This document shows positions 1 to 9,467 of a stretch of DNA of 33,095 nucleotides, one piece after another. Location of the stretch: assembly GCA_005808865.1 (NCBI GenBank), contig SYKU01000399.1, positions 1 to 33,095 of the forward strand, given 5' to 3'. Below the pieces are notes generated by a model. That model ran no database searches and had not been told where the DNA came from. It saw nothing but the letters and a program-made list of their open reading frames with translations. Source of the DNA: Acidobacteriota bacterium (GTDB lineage Bacteria; Acidobacteriota; Terriglobia; Bryobacterales; Bryobacteraceae). Position 1 is the first letter of the stretch. Every line of letters starts with the position of its first letter. A program made the position numbers and the translations under genes.

Positions 1-1707
1 ACTCAGCGTAGCGTTTCCGACAATAATCGTCTGCTGCGACGACGAGACGCCGCCAACCAGCGAACCTCCAATGAAGGACGCTGTTGCGATGCCATTTACG
101 TCAGTCTGAGCCAGGGCGTCCACAATCGTTCCCGTACCTTGTAACGACCAGGTGACCGGGCTATTGGGGACGGGTGTCCCGTTGCCATCCCTCAGCAGAA
201 CGCTGATCGGAAGACTGGTTTTCGTATTCGGGAGCGTCACCTGTCCGTTGCCGCCCGCGCCTTCAATCGTAGTGGGGACTCCGGCCGCTGCGCCTCCAGT
301 GATGGAAAGTGCGAAAGTCGCGACCAGGCTTCCGGCAATGGTGGCGTTGACTGTGCCGGACCCTGTAGTCGCTGGTAGCAGGACTGTGGTTGAAGCGATG
401 CCCTCTCCGTTCGTCGTCGTGGATTGGCCCTGAATGACCAGGCCGGTTGACGGCGAACTGAACGTGACGGGTGCGTTGATTACAGGAAGACTGTCTGCGT
501 CCACGACGCGAAGAACCAATGCCTGCGGCCCCTGGAGGGCAGTGAATGTCTGAATTCCGTTGAAGACCGAGAAAGAAGCCGGCGAGGCCGTGGAAGCGGG
601 CCCGGTGAAAGCCAGACCGCTCGCAGCCGTGGTAAGGGTGAGTTGCCCGGCCGGTGAGTTCGTCGTAAGTGAGACTCGTGTCAATGCGCCGGCCGTTGCG
701 ATGTAGGCGTACCTCGCCAGTCCTTGCGCCGTAACGGGTTGCTCGCCGGAGACAGCAACATCGATAACGGAAACAAAACCTCCGATCACACCGAGAGTCG
801 CCACGGTACCATTTGCCGGATTAATTCCTATATCGTAAAGAATGCGGGATCCCGCGGATATCCCCAGCGCGCGATTGTTTCCGGCAACCACTATCTTTTC
901 CAGGGTTACGCCGGGCAGTTGCGCGGTTGTGAGCTTTGTCACGGTGCGGGTCGCGGTCTCGAACACAACGAGGACGGACCCGGTCACAGTTGTGGAATTG
1001 ACGGCAATCCCCCTCGTGCCGTCTGGCGTAAAGGCCAACTTGCCTGGAATCTCATTAAGTGGTATCTCATTCCGAATGGATCGCGTCCGGCCGTCGATTT
1101 CGAAGATTCTGTTCTGGGCGGTCACGTAGAGCAGGTCGTTCGGAGCCCGCGTGATACCAGTCGAAACGCCGGGAATCGAGATCGCGTTGCCCAGTTGAGT
1201 GTTGCCGAATAAGTCGATGGTCGTGACGCGGTTCGACGCGCTGCTAAGCACAAAAGCGCGATTGGAGTCATGACTGACGGCAACGTCTATAGGGGTGGTC
1301 CCCACGTCAACCGGCGGGATGCTAAGAAGCGCGTCGGATGTTGTGTCTATGACAGAGACTCCGGCTCCCACCAGCACGAGGCGGCGGCCGTCCGGCGTCA
1401 AGGCGGCGGCGGTGACGCCTGTGGGAATGGAAATCCGGCGCAGAATGCTGGTCAGGCTCGCGTCAATAACCAGAACCGTGTCCACGGCGCTCCGGGAAAC
1501 GGCGTAGTATTTCGTCCCTGCCGGATGCGCCAGTATCTGGAAGGTCGACGGCGAGACCGGTACGGTTCCGGAAGCGGCGAAGGGTTCGCCTGTAAAAATG
1601 CTGGAGGCAGTGCTGTTGCTGCCTGGAAGAACAAATACATTTCGCGCTTTGGATGCGGGAGTGTAGGCACAGAGGCCAAGCAACAGTGCCAGCGTTTTTG
1701 TTTTCAT
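1..1707 (-). CDS. Secreted beta-propeller/Ig-like repeat protein, C-terminus cut by window edge
   Basis: The frame is open for 569 codons from an ATG at 1707 to the left edge without a stop, so the protein is incomplete. It begins MKTKTLALLLGLCAYTPASK, a short signal-peptide-like stretch. Residues from about 40 to 330 carry repeated segments such as VLVIDASLTSILRRI, VSVIDTTSDALL and RVTTIDLFGNTQLG, the pattern of YVTN-type beta-propeller blades. After that come Ig-like (Big_1/invasin type) segments marked by VLRVVDADSLPVINAPVTF and PVTWSLQGTGTIVDALAQTD. GAGGT lies about 5 bases upstream of the start. It is probably a cell-surface or exported structural/adhesion protein; the exact role is unknown. 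Family assignment rests on repeat appearance only. Confidence 0.72.
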   Translation of the reverse strand, partial: MKTKTLALLLGLCAYTPASKARNVFVLPGSNSTASSIFTGEPFAASGTVPVSPSTFQILAHPAGTKYYAVSRSAVDTVLVIDASLTSILRRISIPTGVTAAALTPDGRRLVLVGAGVSVIDTTSDALLSIPPVDVGTTPIDVAVSHDSNRAFVLSSASNRVTTIDLFGNTQLGNAISIPGVSTGITRAPNDLLYVTAQNRIFEIDGRTRSIRNEIPLNEIPGKLAFTPDGTRGIAVNSTTVTGSVLVVFETATRTVTKLTTAQLPGVTLEKIVVAGNNRALGISAGSRILYDIGINPANGTVATLGVIGGFVSVIDVAVSGEQPVTAQGLARYAYIATAGALTRVSLTTNSPAGQLTLTTAASGLAFTGPASTASPASFSVFNGIQTFTALQGPQALVLRVVDADSLPVINAPVTFSSPSTGLVIQGQSTTTNGEGIASTTVLLPATTGSGTVNATIAGSLVATFALSITGGAAAGVPTTIEGAGGNGQVTLPNTKTSLPISVLLRDGNGTPVPNSPVTWSLQGTGTIVDALAQTDVNGIATASFIGGSLVGGVSSSQQTIIVGNATLS

Positions 1708-1873
1708 GGCTACCTCGAAGGGACTTCGTTCACAACAGGTTCCGGGTACTTTTCAATTTTAACATTCTATAAGCCGGGCCAGACGGGACTGTTTCCATCG
1801 AATTGCCGGAATGGGACCGGCCTTGCAGCCGGTACAGGCCAAGCCAATTGCCCCGCATGCCCGGTTCGCGGAC

Positions 1874-1908
1874 AAAAAAAATGGAGGGGAGATTTCTCTC
1901 CCCTCCAT
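1874..1908 (-). terminator. Rho-independent terminator of the secreted protein gene
   Basis: A perfect 12 bp stem (1881-1892 paired with 1897-1908, loop TTTC) is followed, reading the minus strand, by eight T's (1881-1874). It begins about 20 bases after the stop codon of the gene ending at 1929 and lies before the next minus-strand gene starting at 1707, so it separates the two transcription units. Confidence 0.93.
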
Positions 1909-1928
1909 CTCAGACTGCAAGGTGTTGC

Positions 1929-3638
1929 TTACTGCGCGAACGCCTCACCCGTGGTCTTGGTGTCGCGGGGGGATGTACCCGGATCCATGACCAGCGCGAG
2001 GTAACCCATCGCTACGTTACGAGCCCCGACATCGCTCACAAAGCCGAAGCCGTGACCGAAGCGGAACTGGCACTGTGCGATCACGTAGCCCTGGAAGCCC
2101 GGCGTTGCCGTTGCGCCCAGATTGCCACCCGAAGACAGTGTCCAAACCAGCTGACCGCCGGCCGCCACGGACTGCGTGGTCACCGCGGCAGGAGCCGCGC
2201 CGCCACCCGTGGTGGAGCCGTAGTAGTTCAGCGTGCAAGTGCCTGCCTGGCCGGACGTTCCGAAAGGATCGCTCGAGGTATTCGAGATCACCAAACCGGT
2301 GTCGAAGCCGCCCTGATTCGTCACGTACGGGAATAGCAGGTTCGTGGCGCAGGGGGCGAGTGTGAAGGCGTTGGTCGCCGAAGATACATCGGTGAACCGC
2401 GGAATTGCCTGACCCGCCGGCGGAGCGCCGGGAAGCACAGGAACCTTGCTGGTGCTTACAGGTCCCAGGTTGTTGTTAACAGTAGCCGTACCCAGGGCCG
2501 GCTGACCAGCCTTGAAGGCCAGAATGAATCCAACGCTGAGGTCTTCAGTCGCGTTCGGATCGGTACCGACGATCTCCCAGGTAGCCGTCGCGGTGCCATT
2601 GCTGACAGTCAACTGCTGAATGGCATAGCGCTGCCCGACGGCTGCGGAAACTCTAGCGTCACCGCCGCTGCCCGCGGGGCCAATGACGGTTGCGGGGGCC
2701 GGGTCGCCACCTCCAGGGGCGATTCCGCCCGCACCAGTCGAATCTGCGCTGACCAGTTCCAACTTCCTAACATGGGCCGAAAAACCCGTGGTGCCTAAAG
2801 CAACGTCACGCGTCGTGACAAACAAAGCCACGTTCGCCGGAATGCCGTTGAACACTGACCGCAGACGTGTGCCGTTTGTCGCCGCGCCAAAGCCAGCCGC
2901 AACGAAGCTGCCCGCTTCCTGGGCGGCTGTCTTGAACGCAGCCTGCTGCTGTTCGCGGAACTGAATGTTCCCGCTAATGGTCTGGTTAGTCTTGGTTGCG
3001 TCGCTAAACAGATCACCATTGTTGCTGGCGCACTGCAGACCGGAGAAGACCTTCGTGTCGCTGTTATCGGCGAGCCGGATGCGGGACGTCAAGCTGGTGC
3101 TCGGCGAGCCGACCGTGAACGTCGTGTTGTTAAGGGTCAGCGGCGTGCCGCCAACCGTCGTGTTGTTCGAGGTAACGAACGCCGTGATCGGCGAACCTGC
3201 GGTGACGCCGCTTGCGTTACCACGGAGGTTGCTGATCTGGATGTTCGATGTCGTGCCGCCCGGGGCTACCGGGAGTGACACCGCCAGGAACGAAACCGAC
3301 GTATCCGAAGCCTTGCGGCCACGGGTGCTGACTGTCGCGCCCGCTACGCCACCCGGCGTGGGCGTCACATTCAGAACCGTGTCGATCAGAGGATCGGCAT
3401 TGAACGCTGCGGTCGAGTTCGTATTCAGCGAAACCTGAATGTTGAACGTCGCGACTCCGACGAGGCCGGCCGTACCGGTGCACTGTAGAAAGATGTCGCC
3501 GAGCAGTTCGGTGATACCTTCCGTACGTACGATGTTCGAACCGGCGGTACCGTTACACGACACCGTTTGTGCGCTGGCCGTAGCCGCCGCGAGGGCGACC
3601 ACAACTAGCGCTAAAAATACTTTGCGAAAAGCTGCCAT
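1929..3638 (-). CDS. Secreted hypothetical protein of Acidobacteria type
   Basis: A 569-residue protein. The ATG at 3638 is chosen because AAGGAGA sits 5 bases upstream; the frame extends further upstream but without such support. The N-terminus MAAFRKVFLALVVVALAAAT ending in ASAQ is a clear signal peptide. The body is rich in Thr, Ser, Gly, Ala and Asn, with paired cysteines (VSCNGTAG, FLQCTGTAG) and no enzyme motif I recognise. A C-terminal block from about residue 430 contains NLLFPYVTNQGGFDTGLVIS, GTCTLNYYG and WTLSSGGN, a pattern I associate with lineage-specific secreted proteins of Solibacter relatives. It is monocistronic: a promoter candidate lies upstream and a terminator downstream. 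A surface or biofilm-matrix role is possible but not shown. Confidence 0.85.
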   Translation of the reverse strand: MAAFRKVFLALVVVALAAATASAQTVSCNGTAGSNIVRTEGITELLGDIFLQCTGTAGLVGVATFNIQVSLNTNSTAAFNADPLIDTVLNVTPTPGGVAGATVSTRGRKASDTSVSFLAVSLPVAPGGTTSNIQISNLRGNASGVTAGSPITAFVTSNNTTVGGTPLTLNNTTFTVGSPSTSLTSRIRLADNSDTKVFSGLQCASNNGDLFSDATKTNQTISGNIQFREQQQAAFKTAAQEAGSFVAAGFGAATNGTRLRSVFNGIPANVALFVTTRDVALGTTGFSAHVRKLELVSADSTGAGGIAPGGGDPAPATVIGPAGSGGDARVSAAVGQRYAIQQLTVSNGTATATWEIVGTDPNATEDLSVGFILAFKAGQPALGTATVNNNLGPVSTSKVPVLPGAPPAGQAIPRFTDVSSATNAFTLAPCATNLLFPYVTNQGGFDTGLVISNTSSDPFGTSGQAGTCTLNYYGSTTGGGAAPAAVTTQSVAAGGQLVWTLSSGGNLGATATPGFQGYVIAQCQFRFGHGFGFVSDVGARNVAMGYLALVMDPGTSPRDTKTTGEAFAQ

Positions 3639-3903
3639 TTGTTTCTCCTTGTAGATTTGCCAAAATTGAAATCGGTCGAAGTTCTCTTTCACCTGAGCCT
3701 CAGACTACTTCGAAAACCTTTTCACAACCGGGGAACTTCTCCGTGTCGGGCGGAGAGCCCGCCGTCCTCAAGTGGACTGGCGGGGTGCTGCAAACTGCAC
3801 CTGCGAGTTCTTCTGATTTTAACTTCTCGTTCCTGCCTCAACTGCTCTTCATGCTCGCGGGAGTGAAGCGCAAAATTGCACGCACAACGGCGCGGTCAAC
3901 ATA

Positions 3904-3933
3904 TTGATACCGCATGGAACGAACCCATGTCAA
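3904..3933 (-). promoter_or_regulatory. Candidate sigma-70 promoter for the secreted protein gene
   Basis: On the minus strand a perfect TTGACA (3933-3928) is separated by 18 bases from TATCAA (3909-3904). It would give a 5' leader of roughly 260 bases before the ATG at 3638. The rest of the gene-free stretch 3639-4026 shows no gene; it is less GC-rich than its surroundings. Confidence 0.45.
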
Positions 3934-4026
3934 GTCAATCTCTTGAGCCGCACCCACCCAAGATATACTACTACCTCAGGCTTGAACACTCATTACAGCA
4001 CCAAATTGCCGCTGCGTCAACGGTTT

Positions 4027-7000
4027 TCATTGAACTGAAACCAGCACGGTATTACTGTCCACTCCTGCTTGCCGGATGGCAAGCGGCAAGTCGAGACCCG
4101 GAGGCACCGCCTGCGGAAGCGCCAGATTTACCTGGTAAAGCCCAATGAATCCAGGCGTGAGGCCCGCAAACGCCACCGGGAATTCCTGTCCGTTCAAAAG
4201 CGCGGTCACCCGGTTGCGGGCCACCGAAACGTTACCCTGCCGGCTCACGGATCCAAGCCCCGTTCCATATATCACGACCACTTGACCGCGTCTCGCCGCG
4301 GTAACCGGTGAATTGATCTTTCCGTCCTGGTTCACAACCGCTCCGCGGCCAGGTCCGCCGATCAGGAAAATGCCCGGAGCCGACTCGCTTACGTTCACCG
4401 GCTGCTCAGATACGCCGAACGCCGAGCGGATACGCAATGTATATGTTCCCGCGCCCAAATCCGCCGGGACTTCCGCGTTCACCTGGAACGGCGTTGCGGC
4501 GATGGTGCGAACCGTGGCCCCGTTCATCTCCACCGTGGTGTCCTTCCCGCCGCCCGCCAATCCTGATCCGAAGATCGCCATCAACCCTCCAGGTGCAATT
4601 CCTGTGCCAAACGTGGCGGCGTTTACCACGCCGGTCGCGGAGAAGGTAGCCGCAAGTGGCGAGACGGCAATTTGAGAAGCTGTTCTTGTGACACTGTAAG
4701 ATGTTGATTCCAGAGCCTGGATCTCTTGTCTTGCACCGGCACTGGAAAGGTCGGTAATCGTGAAACGGTAACCGGCGTTACTGGTCAGTTGGTAGGACGG
4801 CTGGACACCGTCACAAAAGAGGAAGAATGACACAGGCGGTGGGACAGATGGGACATCTCCGGTTGCAACGGCCATATCCGGAAGCATCAGAGGTCTCCCG
4901 CAGGCGCCTGCGCTCGAAGCGAGGCCGGGAGGAGTGCCACCGCCGATCGAAGGAGCCGCAAGCAGAAAACCCGTCGCACTGGGCGCTCTGGGCAGTAGCC
5001 GCACCACGTTCCCGATCGTCCCGCTCCACTTCGCGGAGCCGATCGCAAAGCCTGACAGATACTCCCCAAGAGTGCGGCGGCCAAATGAGGGGTTCGGATC
5101 GTGAATGAGCAGCTCACCGTCCCCGGCGGCGCCAATCGCGACTACGGCGTGTCCACCGGCCGCAACACCGTCCCGCGAAAGCGCCAGAACGATAAGGACT
5201 GGATCGCCGGCCGATACCAGATCGCGGATGGCGGTCTCCGCGGGATTTTCAACTGAGATGTCGAGCGCTCCTCCAACAAACGCACCCGCGCGCCACAGAT
5301 TCAATATCTGATCGCCCGATGCCGCGCCATTCGAAAGGAAACCGTCACAGACCTTTTCGCCCTGCGTGTCAAGCGCGCAGAACGTCTTCAGGTAATTGTT
5401 CATCTGAGCGACCTCGGCAGGGCCGTTGGGGGAAGGCAGCTCGGCGCGAATCTGATGGTAGCGGAGCAGAGAAGCGGTCGCGGCAAGCAGCGCCCCTTTT
5501 TGCGCGATGCCTGCGGAACCGTTTCCAAGCGCTCCGTCCACAGCCTGCGTCAGCCTGGGAAAATCGTTCAAGGACGACGCGGCCGCGCGCTCGCTAAACG
5601 TGCTCACCTGGCCCGCGGATTCCGCGGTCACCAAGGTGATTCCTTCAACCCGCGGAAGCCGGAGAGCCGTTTCGGCCTGCCCGTTTTCGTCTGTTGCGGT
5701 GGAGGTTATGCCTAGTGATGCCCCCGATGACGCGCGAAACACGACTTGTGAACCGGCAATGGGGTTGCCGGCATCGTCCTGGAGCCGGACGCGCAGCGTG
5801 GCTGGCAGCAGCGACCCGGGCACGCCTGCCTGCGCGTCTCCGCGAACCTTGGATAACCGGAGCCGGCTATCGGCCACCGACCTGATCTGGTAAACCACTT
5901 GCGCGGTAGCGGTACCGCCAATCTCGACGGCTCTGATGGTGATTGAAGCCGTGGCTGCATTACCCGGGATGAAGGATTCCCAGGAGTACGCCCCGTTGGC
6001 TGTGCTAACGACAAAATCCGGCTGGCCGGTTACGGAGACGCGCAGGGTCGCACCCACGCTGAATCCGTTGACGGATACCCTGACGCGCCCGCCCGCCACC
6101 GCCGCCGGAGGAGTCGCCGCGACCGACGGCCTGCGTTCGCTCTCGTGAGCCTGAGCCGTCGTCGAGCCGGCCGCGTAATCGAAATACCCGCCTTCGAAAT
6201 TCTGCCTGCGTAATCCCGCCGCCGCAAACTCATCGCTCACAGGTGCGCCGAAGATTCCCGCGGCGCCGTTGAGCTCGCGATAGCGCGCCAGAATGGGTCC
6301 GGCGACGAAATACGCCTGGCCGGCGCGCGGTCCGCCCGAGATCCCAAGCAGCATGCCATTCCGGAATGACTGCGCGATTCCGGGCGTGGAACTGAAGGTA
6401 AGGAAAACGGAGGACTCTTCAACCGGCAGGCCGGCTGCGCCGGTTTCGTATCCGAGATTGGCCCACTTTGTAAGAATGATTCCCGACACGGTACGGGCGG
6501 GAGTCCCCGCCAACGCCGCATTTTCAAAAAGCTGCCGGCCCGTTGCCGTGGCGTCGGAAATGGGGTGCCCGAGGCTGCCCGCGGGTCCCCCCAACTCCTC
6601 GTAGCGGGGAAGGAACTCCCCGCCAATCACGAACGCCGCGGAGAGCCTGTCGGGCTTGGCAACAAGGTAACGAACCGCCGTGGCTGCTCCGGCAGACTGA
6701 AGATCCTGCACGTAGCCGGTGCCCGCGCGGCGAACGGGATTCGCGGCCGGCACTTGAACTTTGAGACCGTTACGGGCGACCGCGTCCTGAAAGGATTGCT
6801 CGATCGCGGAAGACGGCGCCCCTTCTCCGATCTGGCAACACGGCGCGGTTACGATCACCTGCAGCGACGGACTTACCTTGCCCTCGCTACTCGCGGCGAT
6901 AAGAGCCGTCCCGCCGCCCGCCGCACGCACGACTGCCGTGAGGCCGCTCGCCTGAACCGTCGCAACGCGGCCGTTCGTCGTTGTCCAGTTGACCTGCCGG

Positions 7001-7980
7001 TCCGTCAACGTCGTCCCGTTTGGTGCGAGCAGCAGGGCGCTGATGTTTGCGGTTTCTCCTAACTTCAGGCGAAGGACGCCGCCGGACGCTTGCCCGCCCA
7101 GCGAAACCGAGTTCACAGGGAACTTCACCTGGGGTGTGGGTGACGGCCCTGGCCTGTACTCAATAGCTCCTCCCTGAAAGGTCTGCCGCCTGTTTCCATC
7201 GGCGGTAGTGGTTTCCTCCGAGGTAGGCAGTCCCAGGAAAGCTTCGTGCCCACCGTTTGCCGCATAGAACGTGTAGACGGGTCCCAAAACGGTGAACGCA
7301 CTCCCGCTCTGTGTGCCGGAGGTGACGTTGTAGATCGCACCGCTCAGATATACCTGCGCGGTCGCCGTCACGCTCGAGAGGCCCGTAACCGAACGCTCCA
7401 GATCGATGCAGGCACCGATCGTGTTGATTCCGCCCGCTGTCGTCCATTTCGTATAAAAGGGATTGCGGATCGCGCAATCCTGTGCGGCGCCGTTCGATTT
7501 ATAAGCGACAAGGACGTAGGTCTTGTCGAAGAACTGGTGGCCGCAGCCGGCCGCTCCCGCCGGCGCGGCGCATAGTAACGTATCGGTCGTCGGAAAGCCG
7601 ACCGTGTTCACCCCTTGTTGATTGAAAAACGCGTACATGTCCGGTGTCATTTGTACGATGTCATTCGTGCCCTCTATCACCACGGGTGACGAGTTCGCCC
7701 GAATAAGCGCGTAGGTAACGCCTTTTGTCTTCGCCGCGTCGGAGAATTCCTGAACCAGGCCTGTCGTGGAACCGAGGCGGCGGACTTCGCCGTTGGCCGG
7801 CAGCGAGACCAGGTTCTGAAAATTTCCGCGGAAGTAGGCGTTGACAAAGCGCTGCCTGATCCCATCGTTCGGGGCCCCTTGGCCCACATCCTGCGCTCTT
7901 CCCGCCAGTACCACGGCAAAATACAGGACGAGCGCTCGAAGAGCCGCGAGGGGGACACGATTGCGAGAGATGGGAAACAC
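4027..7980 (-). CDS. Large mosaic surface protein: LGFP-like repeats, Ig-like domains, C39-like domain, TIGR03437-like C-terminus
   Basis: A 1317-residue exported protein with a GTG start at 7980 and a signal peptide (about residues 1-29, ending GRAQ). Residues ~100-275 and ~385-605 hold LGFP-like modules (for example FLGLPTSEE, GSLGHPISDATATG, GIFGAPVSDEF, with RQNFEGGYFDY-type strands). Residues ~290-378 look like a Big_2 Ig domain and ~700-790 like Big_1. Residues ~820-995 resemble a C39-like papain-fold domain: His944 in GGHAVVAIG and Asp961 in HDPNP are present, but the usual Cys (IAQKGC) is Ala830 (IAQKGA), so it is probably inactive. Residues ~1118-1317 match the repeated two-part TIGR03437-like domain (VNAATFGTGIAPGGLMAIFG, VVIYGTGLG). 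It begins 62 bases after the methyltransferase stop and may be co-transcribed. It is probably a wall-binding or surface adhesin protein; the ligand is unknown. Confidence 0.85.
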   Translation of the reverse strand: MFPISRNRVPLAALRALVLYFAVVLAGRAQDVGQGAPNDGIRQRFVNAYFRGNFQNLVSLPANGEVRRLGSTTGLVQEFSDAAKTKGVTYALIRANSSPVVIEGTNDIVQMTPDMYAFFNQQGVNTVGFPTTDTLLCAAPAGAAGCGHQFFDKTYVLVAYKSNGAAQDCAIRNPFYTKWTTAGGINTIGACIDLERSVTGLSSVTATAQVYLSGAIYNVTSGTQSGSAFTVLGPVYTFYAANGGHEAFLGLPTSEETTTADGNRRQTFQGGAIEYRPGPSPTPQVKFPVNSVSLGGQASGGVLRLKLGETANISALLLAPNGTTLTDRQVNWTTTNGRVATVQASGLTAVVRAAGGGTALIAASSEGKVSPSLQVIVTAPCCQIGEGAPSSAIEQSFQDAVARNGLKVQVPAANPVRRAGTGYVQDLQSAGAATAVRYLVAKPDRLSAAFVIGGEFLPRYEELGGPAGSLGHPISDATATGRQLFENAALAGTPARTVSGIILTKWANLGYETGAAGLPVEESSVFLTFSSTPGIAQSFRNGMLLGISGGPRAGQAYFVAGPILARYRELNGAAGIFGAPVSDEFAAAGLRRQNFEGGYFDYAAGSTTAQAHESERRPSVAATPPAAVAGGRVRVSVNGFSVGATLRVSVTGQPDFVVSTANGAYSWESFIPGNAATASITIRAVEIGGTATAQVVYQIRSVADSRLRLSKVRGDAQAGVPGSLLPATLRVRLQDDAGNPIAGSQVVFRASSGASLGITSTATDENGQAETALRLPRVEGITLVTAESAGQVSTFSERAAASSLNDFPRLTQAVDGALGNGSAGIAQKGALLAATASLLRYHQIRAELPSPNGPAEVAQMNNYLKTFCALDTQGEKVCDGFLSNGAASGDQILNLWRAGAFVGGALDISVENPAETAIRDLVSAGDPVLIVLALSRDGVAAGGHAVVAIGAAGDGELLIHDPNPSFGRRTLGEYLSGFAIGSAKWSGTIGNVVRLLPRAPSATGFLLAAPSIGGGTPPGLASSAGACGRPLMLPDMAVATGDVPSVPPPVSFFLFCDGVQPSYQLTSNAGYRFTITDLSSAGARQEIQALESTSYSVTRTASQIAVSPLAATFSATGVVNAATFGTGIAPGGLMAIFGSGLAGGGKDTTVEMNGATVRTIAATPFQVNAEVPADLGAGTYTLRIRSAFGVSEQPVNVSESAPGIFLIGGPGRGAVVNQDGKINSPVTAARRGQVVVIYGTGLGSVSRQGNVSVARNRVTALLNGQEFPVAFAGLTPGFIGLYQVNLALPQAVPPGLDLPLAIRQAGVDSNTVLVSVQ

Positions 7981-8042
7981 GGGTAACCGACCTATCTTAA
8001 TATGCTATTAACCCTAAGCGCCCTTTGGAGTTGTGTGGACCT

Positions 8043-8810
8043 CTATGGCCGCCGCAGAAGGAAGTAGCGTGTGACCGGCTCCGTTCCCTCCTCGACAACC
8101 TGGAAGCCCGCATCCCTTACCCGCGCCCTCCACCATTCCGGACCGCGCGTCCCGCCGTGCGAGAGTATTGGCCCGAAGAGAAATTTCGCCCACTTGTCGT
8201 TGGAGACAAGTATCAGAAGGAATTCCCCGCCCGGCTTCACTACGCGCGCGGCTTCGTCGAGCGCCTGCTTGATCCCGTCCCGGCCCAGATGATCTACCGC
8301 ATAGGCGCTGACGATTGCGTCGAAGCTCGCGGCTTCGAACGGAAGCTTGCGCATATCGCTCGTTTCGATCGTCGCGCGTTGATCCACACCCGCGGCTTTC
8401 AGATTTCGAAGCAGCCTCTGCTGGGGACTCTCTCCCCGGCCGAAGTGCCGGTCGAAAGATTCGCCGAACAGATCGAGAGCAACCAGCGTTGCCTGCGGGC
8501 GCGCTCCGAGCACCATAATGGACGATCTGCCGGTGCCCGCCCCCAAATCGAGCACTCGTCCCGTCCCGGAGCGAAGAAAGCTTTGTGTAGGCAAAGCGGG
8601 GCGCCCATTGATATCGCCGCCGAAGCGTATCAATAGAAATCCGCAGCCTGACCAAAGCGTCACTGCGCCAACGAACACCATCGGCCACTTGGACCACTTG
8701 CGGGCATATCCAAGTAGCAGGAATACGGCGGCGGCGCCGAAGATCGCCAAATGGCCGTAGCTGAGCCACCACGGATATCCAAAATCGAGAGTGCTTGCGG
8801 AAACGGACAT
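8043..8810 (-). CDS. Membrane-anchored class I SAM-dependent methyltransferase
   Basis: A 255-residue protein with two predicted membrane segments (about residues 20-37 and 43-62), then a Rossmann methyltransferase domain. Motif I is VLDLGAGTGRSS (~86-97), the acidic end of strand 2 is in LVALDLFGES, and the late motif is FDAIVSAYAVDHLG followed by ARVVKPGGEFLLIL. The fold predicts methyl transfer from S-adenosylmethionine with the catalytic domain held at the inner membrane; the substrate (lipid, quinone or other) cannot be told. GGAG lies 7 bases before the ATG at 8810 and is the last four bases of repeat copy A (8818-8966), so that repeat supplies the leader of this gene. Confidence 0.85.
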   Translation of the reverse strand: MSVSASTLDFGYPWWLSYGHLAIFGAAAVFLLLGYARKWSKWPMVFVGAVTLWSGCGFLLIRFGGDINGRPALPTQSFLRSGTGRVLDLGAGTGRSSIMVLGARPQATLVALDLFGESFDRHFGRGESPQQRLLRNLKAAGVDQRATIETSDMRKLPFEAASFDAIVSAYAVDHLGRDGIKQALDEAARVVKPGGEFLLILVSNDKWAKFLFGPILSHGGTRGPEWWRARVRDAGFQVVEEGTEPVTRYFLLRRP

Positions 8811-8817
8811 TCAGTTG

Positions 8818-8966
8818 CTCCAATCCAACTATTCTCACCCATCGCGTCTCAACAGCGCCTGGTTCTTGTTACCGGCCGTGAGATTCTGCACATCGGTAAC
8901 GGCCCGTTTGTTTTTCCGCCGTTGAACCGGACTAGGCTGCGGATGAAACACTTCTTCCCGGTTAAT
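8818..8966. repeat. 149 bp direct repeat, copy A
   Basis: Aligns without gaps to 10410-10558 at a constant offset of 1592 bases. I count about eight substitutions over the first ~144 bases, after which identity fades. Inside it GTTACCG and CGGTAAC form a 7 bp inverted repeat. On the minus strand both copies share an open frame ending in ARLRRDG or ALLRRDG then TGA. Copy A abuts the methyltransferase start and provides its ribosome binding site. Confidence 0.88.
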
Positions 8967-9454
8967 TAACTAAGTCGGCAGGGATTTGGGATGTTCGAAA
9001 TGCCTTCACCGTGCGGGGAAGAACCGCAATGGCGATACGATGGCCCGCCCGCCAGTTAACGCCGGACCATTTCTCTGAATGTGCTACGAACCCTTGAAGT
9101 CATGCTATGACGACTGCATGAAACCGAAGAAATCGCAATGTCGTTGGCGCGCCGGTATTGGTTCAACGGCATGTCGTGAGTCCGATTTCGCGACCGCTCA
9201 GGACCCGGTCTGCTAACCAACGGGTGCAGCAACGTTAACCGCGTCGGGTGGCGCGGCCTCGGTCGATCTCCACCGCTGCAGCGGAATAAGGCGGCGGCCG
9301 CCTCATTCCGCCTTTATTCCGCCCTATTGTCGCCAAGCCTCCGCACGATGAACCATGTGGCGCCCCGGTTCCCGGCCGTGCAATCCGATCAGGCCGCTAT
9401 TTCAAGTGCGAACCGTCGTCCGGTCGGGGCGCTGCAGGGGTGAGGGCGACCGGC
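8967..9454. other. Gene-free stretch between repeat copy A and the toxin-antitoxin pair
   Basis: No convincing gene. The only small reading frame with a plausible start is 9118-9216 plus, 32 codons beginning MKPKKSQCRWRAG, with no recognisable family. The main structure is the palindrome at 9281-9311, listed separately. Confidence 0.5.
9281..9322. repeat. 31 bp near-perfect palindrome with an extra third arm
   Basis: 9281-9295 (GCGGAATAAGGCGGC) pairs with 9297-9311 at 14 of 15 positions around a one-base centre. A third arm at 9308-9322 (CCGCCTTTATTCCGC) can also pair with the left arm with a one-base bulge. It lies about 150 bases upstream of the antitoxin start. It could be an operator, a processed RNA hairpin or the end of a decayed mobile element. 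Confidence 0.7.
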
Positions 9455-9460
9455 TATAAT
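9455..9460 (+). promoter_or_regulatory. Consensus -10 box of the toxin-antitoxin operon
   Basis: TATAAT at 9455-9460, with 7 bases before the ATG at 9468. A transcript from it would start at or next to that ATG, so the mRNA may be leaderless. No good -35 box is visible at 17 bases upstream. GAGGG at 9442-9446 would be an alternative ribosome site for an ATG at 9459. Confidence 0.45.
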
Positions 9461-9467
9461 GGCAGCC

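Noticed and set aside
9118-9216. 32-codon frame beginning MKPKKSQCRWRAG
   Set aside because: No ribosome site, no family recognised, too short to support alone.
9150-9220. Possible tRNA-like or tmRNA-like segment
   Set aside because: No cloverleaf, anticodon arm or T-loop consensus could be drawn.
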